From Moringa oleifera (taxonomy: Eukaryota; Streptophyta; Magnoliopsida; Brassicales; Moringaceae), in NCBI GenBank assembly GCA_021397835.1, contig JAJFZO010000065.1, positions 868,001-932,000 of the forward strand: a stretch of DNA of 64,000 bases, in the 5' to 3' direction. A program made the translations under genes and the position numbers. This document shows positions 58,980 to 64,000 of this stretch, piece by piece. Every line of letters begins with the position of its first letter. Position 1 is the stretch's first letter. Under the pieces are notes generated by a model, which did not search any database, had not been told where the DNA came from, and was given only the letters and a program-made list of their open reading frames with translations.

Positions 58980-61340
58980 ATTAACTATAAATTCATTAAT
59001 TATGAATAAAATTTAAATTAAATATAATATTAATTAATAAAAATTTTAAAAAATATAAAATTTTTAAAAACTATATATATCAAAATATAACAATAAAATA
59101 AATTACCCAAATGAAACTATGAAACCTGCAATCCTTGTCTATGGGAATAAGTCTCACTCAACCAATAGCTTTAATACCTCTTGTCCACCTTACTATGGAC
59201 CACACGCCTAATAAATAGAAAATATAAAATTTGCCTTTAAAAAAATCTAATTTCAAAATGTGAATATAAGATTGGATAAATTAAATTATTATAGTTAATT
59301 AAAAAATAAATAAATATTTAATTTTATTTAATTTTTTAAAAAATTATATTTATGTTAACTTATAAACATCAAATGATGAAATTAACAATCCAAACAACTC
59401 TCTACATGATAATCAATCCAACAGTGTGTGTAAAGAGAGTACAATTAGTCCTATCTAATCAAATCATCTAGAAGAATTAGATTGATTAGGTCAATTTGGC
59501 TATCTTTTTCATTGAACCCAATTGAGAAAATGGAAAAGGGTAATGGATTCTTGGTTTGATTGCACAAGTAAACCCACCAATGGACAAATTTGTGGATTAC
59601 ATTAAATTGGGTACCCATTAATATCCCTTTATCCATCTTAAGTCCCACCACTTAAATTAGAAAACAGTATAAAATCATGGTTATGGTGTCAATTTATACG
59701 CTTGTTAATACTTAGTAGTCGCAATTATGACCATTTTGTTTCAATATGGCAACTTAATGGAAACCAACTCCAAATATCTTTTTCCAACATATCATCTTAT
59801 ATAATGATTTGTGTACCTAAAATTTTAAGAAATTAATTAAATTAAAAAATAAATATTAAAAAATTTGAATGATATTTGTTTTTAATCAAAATTTTGATAT
59901 ATTGATTCGATTATATTTATAAATATATTTTTATTATTAGAATGTTTTAAATAAATTTTATCGATTAAATTTGAATTATTTTTGTGTCGTATATTATTTT
60001 TATGAATTTATAAAAATTTTAATAGTTTATTTTTTAAAAATATTAATTTTTATATTAAAAATTTTAAAATATTATATAATTATAGGTTGAATATTTTTTA
60101 TTTATAAAAAATTTTAAGTCAAAATTCCTAATAAAAAAATTTTTATTTAAATATTCTCATTTTATAAGATAAATATTATATAAAATCATGATATTTATCT
60201 TACGTTATCCATCAAACACTCATCTTTAAAAAGTAACATATCATTTTAGATCAAATTAAGCTTCATCAAAAAGATTAAGAGATATTTGAATTGAAGATCT
60301 ATATAATGAATTTTGACATAAAATCTATTGATTTGATATTTAATTAAATCAAATATGTAATTGAGATTAATAATTTATTAAACTAAATAATTCATTATAC
60401 CTAACAATTAATTAAATTTAAATTTTGATTAGGTTTAAAAAAATTAAGCTTAGTATATAATTTGATCGAACAATTAATTGGTCATAATAATTAATAGTGC
60501 TTGAGAATTAGTTGTGATATTGAATCAATTAGAACTAATTAATTAGTCAAGATGCATAAATCCAACAAATAATTCTATGTATATAATTGGACCTAACAAA
60601 TAATATGACTTAAAATATGCAGACTTAAAATTAATTGGCCTAAGATTTAATTGAGTTTAAAAAATTAGGCATATGATATAGTTATGCTCATACACAATTA
60701 GGCCTAAGATACAATGCACTAATTATAATTGATCTTGGGATATAATTAGACATGATATATAAATTGACATGTCATGGTTTACATTCTTCGCATATGATCC
60801 AAAATATAAAAAATAAATTTAAAAGAAAATATGTATGCAAGATATTTTATAATGTAATTACGGTATATCGAGAATCTAAATTCAATCAATTGATGATTGA
60901 CTTGCAAGCTAATCACCTTTGAATATTTAATAATATAATAAAGAAAGATCCAAGAAAATGATCACATAAAATCTTTTATAGATGTTAAAAAATATTCAAG
61001 TCATCCTTATAAAAATTTTTTTATAAATTTTTGAATATTAAAAATATACATATTTTTTAAATTTATATTATTAAAAATATGAAAAACTTATAAAAAATAG
61101 ATTTTAAATAAAAAATTATTTAAATTTAAAAGGTCAATCAATAATCAAGTTAGCTAAAAATCAATTTGAATCAAATTGACATATCTAAATTTAATTTATT
61201 ATTTTTTAAATATAAAAATTTGATTGATAATATTAAATTAAAATTAAAATTTTATAAAATATTTATTTTACAATTTTATTTTTTTAAAACAAAGTTAAAC
61301 TTTTTTATAAATATTTTACTAAAAATTAAATGCAAAAATG
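58980..61340. repeat. AT-rich intergenic block with fold-back repeat copies
   Basis: No supported gene. A forward unit lies at about 59960-60160 and a reverse unit at 61000-61140. The flank 60168-60234 is an inverted repeat of about 61195-61260. The pair is about 1.1 kb apart rather than 0.5 kb, with A+T-rich but different sequence between (about 60300-60950). Confidence 0.6.
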
Positions 61341-61559
61341 TGTAATATATAATTTGGTCTGTCTAACTTCATGGACTAACCTCACCCAACAGTCAAAATT
61401 AAATTTGATTATATTTTATGATAAAGAAAGGGAAGTTATATGTATAAAAGGCGATCACATCATGATTTTGTAATTCCTAAATCATCATGCCGAAGCATGC
61501 TGCTGCAATAAAGTCTACACGTTAATGTGTTACAGTGTAGAATTTCCTAAAAGTCTCCT

Positions 61560-62161
61560 TTCATATTTTTAAGAATTGACCTTCCTCTCTCCATCATCCA
61601 ACGGCTCTCCTCGCGTCATGCTTTTGTGCTCATGACGTCAGTTTTAGTTGCCCCCTCAATTTAACCTCGCCCCGGGCCTCACCTCATTTACTGGGCCACA
61701 CTAAATTCCTCTGTCCCACTCCACCCAATCTTGGGGCCACCATTTTACCATCTAACACTCCTTTGCTAGGGGTCCACAAAGGATTTATATCCACGTGGCG
61801 CTCATGCAACCGCTTGATTTTAAGTATCCTAGAGGCGCATCGTCATGACGTGATGCTGGTGTCATGCAGACAAGAGAAATCTCTTGTAAAACAAAATTAA
61901 AAATTAAAAATTTAAAAAAAAAAAAGAAGAAGAAGAAGAGAAGTTCCTTGGATTTAAGGAAACTGCTATGCGGGTCTTATTGGCCGCGGCGCCAACTCTC
62001 GGCTTTGACCTCCCCCATGAGGCCAACTGTTTTACTAACAAACTCCTTCTCTCTGCTCTCTCTATATATATGTTTCGTCTGGTTCAGTTTTCTCCTCACC
62101 ATTTCTACAATAAAATCTTGCTTTCCCTTGAAGTTTTCTGTTTCGGTTCGCAGAAAAAAAA
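61560..62161 (+). promoter_or_regulatory. Pirin gene promoter with clustered bZIP/TCP-type sites and TATA box
   Basis: TGACGTCA at 61633-61640, GGGGCCAC at 61733-61740 and GGGGTCCAC at 61769-61777 (TCP-like in reverse), a CACGTG G-box at 61792-61797, and CGTCATGACG at 61841-61850 (two facing TGACG halves). A TATA stretch (CTATATATATG) lies at about 62060-62070, roughly 95 bases before the ATG. The sites match known consensus sequences; activity is inferred. Confidence 0.6.
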
Positions 62162-64000
62162 ATGCCTGAGAGAGAGAATTCTTATGTTGCTGGTGTTACT
62201 GAACCTCGGCTGGTGGTGAGAAAATTCTTGGCTAGGCAACAGCGTGAAGGGGTTGGTGCCATTGTCAGAAGAAGCATAGGAAGGTCAGTTGAGTCAATTC
62301 TGTTTCTTCATCTTCATCGATACGATTGCATTTCAGGCTTTTTATTCAAATGGGTTTCTTCATTTCTGTCTCCTTTTCAGGTTTGAGCTGAGATACTTTG
62401 ATCCTTTCCTTGTTCTGGACGAATTCTCAGGTGGGTCTCTCTATTATGCTCCTTCTCGTTCCATCTGCTGTTCTCTGTTTCAGCTGTTAACATAATTCTC
62501 ACGATTTTAGATCTTGGGTATTGCAGTTACTGCTCCAGCTGGATTTCCTGATCACCCACATAGAGGTTTGATTCTTGGGAATCTATTTCTCGAGAAAGTT
62601 GGGCTTTCCTTTTTGCGAAGATAATGATTTAGGTTGATTCTGATTTCTCTGTTTCCATCTTAACAGGATTCGAAACCGTCACCTACATGTTGCAGGTAAG
62701 CCAATTGATTAATTTTCTTTTTTCATGTAGAATTTTTCTCTTTCTCAATCAAACTGAATAAAAAATCAAGTCACTTTTCTTTCTCTCTAAAACAAAAGGC
62801 TTAAGAAACAGATACCTGCAATCTGTCCAATATAATATATTTAATCGGGTCATGCTAAGTCGGCTTGTTGAATTTCATTGTCTGAGTTTAAACTAAACAC
62901 CGAATGATTAATTTGGTGGAACTGTACAGCCGGCTCAGATATCACCAAAAAGTCAGCCTGGCAAGCTTGCGGATACATCCTGCCAAAAAGTGTAAACGGA
63001 CTCTTAATAAAAAACAGAGGAAGAAAACAACGTTGACCTATAAAATACTACAGTATTGCAACTACCTGTTGATCTAATTTGTGTTTTTTTTTTTTGTTGG
63101 GATTTTTAAGTGTACCTGGTTGATCTGATTCAATTGTGTTTTGTGTCGTCAGGGGGCTGTCACCCATGAAGACTTTGAAGGGCACAAGGGGACGATAGGA
63201 ACAGGGGACTTGCAGTGGATGACTGCAGGAAGAGGGATCGTTCACTCAGAAATGCCTGCCGCACCAGGCACTCAAAAGGGTTTACAGCTCTGGATCAACC
63301 TTTCCTCTAAACACAAAATGTAAGCACATTCATGAATACGGAAAAGGCTCACATGTGACTGCTACCATGATTCTTCTTGGCCTTTTCTAGTTAGGATATG
63401 CCATGGTCACACATGGGTATGATGATATCATTAGGCTTGGCTGGCATCATGAATCCTCGCCCACATGCCATATTGTTTGTGCATAATAAAAAGGCCTAAT
63501 CTTTCTGCTTTTTGCGTTTTCTTTGGGGCCAAGAATCTTTGCTGACCATGATGTGCCTGAACTGCTTCACCCACTCTCTACTCATTCTTCACAATAGCGT
63601 ATACCAAAAAAACAGCAAGGTTGATTAAAAATTCTTTCTTTTATGATTCAAAGCTTCATTTAATGAAGTACTTTTTGCCTTAATCACAGGATTGAGCCGA
63701 GGTATCAAGAAATATCCCATAAGGATATAGCAGAAGCTGTTAAAGATGGTGTGGAGGTGAAAGTGATAGCCGGGGAGGCATTGGGAACAAAGTCACCGAT
63801 CTACACCAGGACCCCGACGATGTACCTGGATTTCACTCTCCAACCAGGAGCTCACCTTCAGCAGCCAATACCCACATCCTGGAATGCCTTTGTGTATGTC
63901 CTGGAAGGAGAGGGTGTCTTCGGTAGCTTCAAGTCTTCTACTGCTACAGCTCATTATCTTCTTCTTCTTGGATCTGGGGATGGCTTGGAGGCCTGGAACA
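62162..64000 (+). CDS. Pirin-like cupin protein, C-terminus beyond right edge
   Basis: Plant pirins are nuclear or cytosolic cupins; Arabidopsis PRN1 binds the G-protein alpha subunit and others have been linked to quercetin dioxygenase activity. Exons: 62162..62283, 62381..62430, 62527..62565, 62667..62695, 63153..63319, and 63690 to beyond the window. All phases agree. The first cupin contains FPDHPHRGFETVTYML (two metal-binding His), then GDLQWMTAGRGIVHSEMP, whose HSE supplies the other His and Glu ligands as in human pirin. The second cupin starts in the last exon (TMYLDFTLQPGA, NAFVYVLEGEG). The ATG at 62162 opens MPERENSYVAGVTEPRLVVR. Exon 4 is only 29 bp. The specific paralogue is not resolved. 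Confidence 0.93.

Noticed and set aside
1..64000. CRISPR arrays, operons, bacterial-type elements or a biosynthetic gene cluster
   Set aside because: No spaced repeats of that kind. All genes are spliced or plant-type, and the neighbours do not share a pathway.

Overview
The window is nuclear DNA of a flowering plant, most likely a eudicot and possibly a woody one. The genes are split by many short AT-rich introns with GT/AG borders, intergenic DNA is very AT-rich, and every protein I recognise belongs to a land-plant family. I could not fix the species. Exon borders were read by eye from splice consensus and protein continuity. For each complete gene the joined exon length divides by three.

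Layout, left to right. 1-3960 (-): DNA topoisomerase I, 5' half only, running off the left edge. 5570-9924 (-): two intronless MBOAT wax-ester synthase paralogues in tandem, separated by AT-rich repeat DNA. 10508-25619 (-): an EDM2-type chromatin regulator in 18 coding exons, with a full-length but dead LINE (about 5.4 kb, with target-site duplication) and a tRNA-derived SINE in its introns. 27886-32194 (-): a complete 687-aa fimbrin in 14 exons. 37516-38023 (+): a small DIR1-like lipid-transfer protein. 38677-42077 (-): a class I vacuolar Na+(K+)/H+ antiporter (NHX3/NHX4-like) in 14 exons, one intron having a GC donor. 47336-53722 (+): a GPI-anchored glycerophosphodiester phosphodiesterase-like protein (GDPDL/SHV3 family) in 9 exons. 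54543-58878 (+): two tandem GH28 exopolygalacturonase-like genes with a GDPDL exon relic between them. 62162 to the right edge (+): a pirin, lacking its C-terminus.

The genes do not form one pathway. Loose themes are surface and wall biology (wax synthases, lipid-transfer protein, GDPDL, polygalacturonases), chromatin and DNA topology (TOP1, EDM2), actin bundling (fimbrin) and vacuolar ion balance (NHX).

Most AT-rich spacers are not random sequence. They hold diverged copies, in both orientations and often back to back, of one dispersed repeat family. The observations most worth following are the intronic LINE and SINE inside an EDM2 gene (in Arabidopsis EDM2 controls transcription through intronic heterochromatin), the fold-back repeat family, the GDPDL relic that points to a duplicated GDPDL-polygalacturonase block, and a polygalacturonase copy whose reading frame is kept only by an alternative splice donor.
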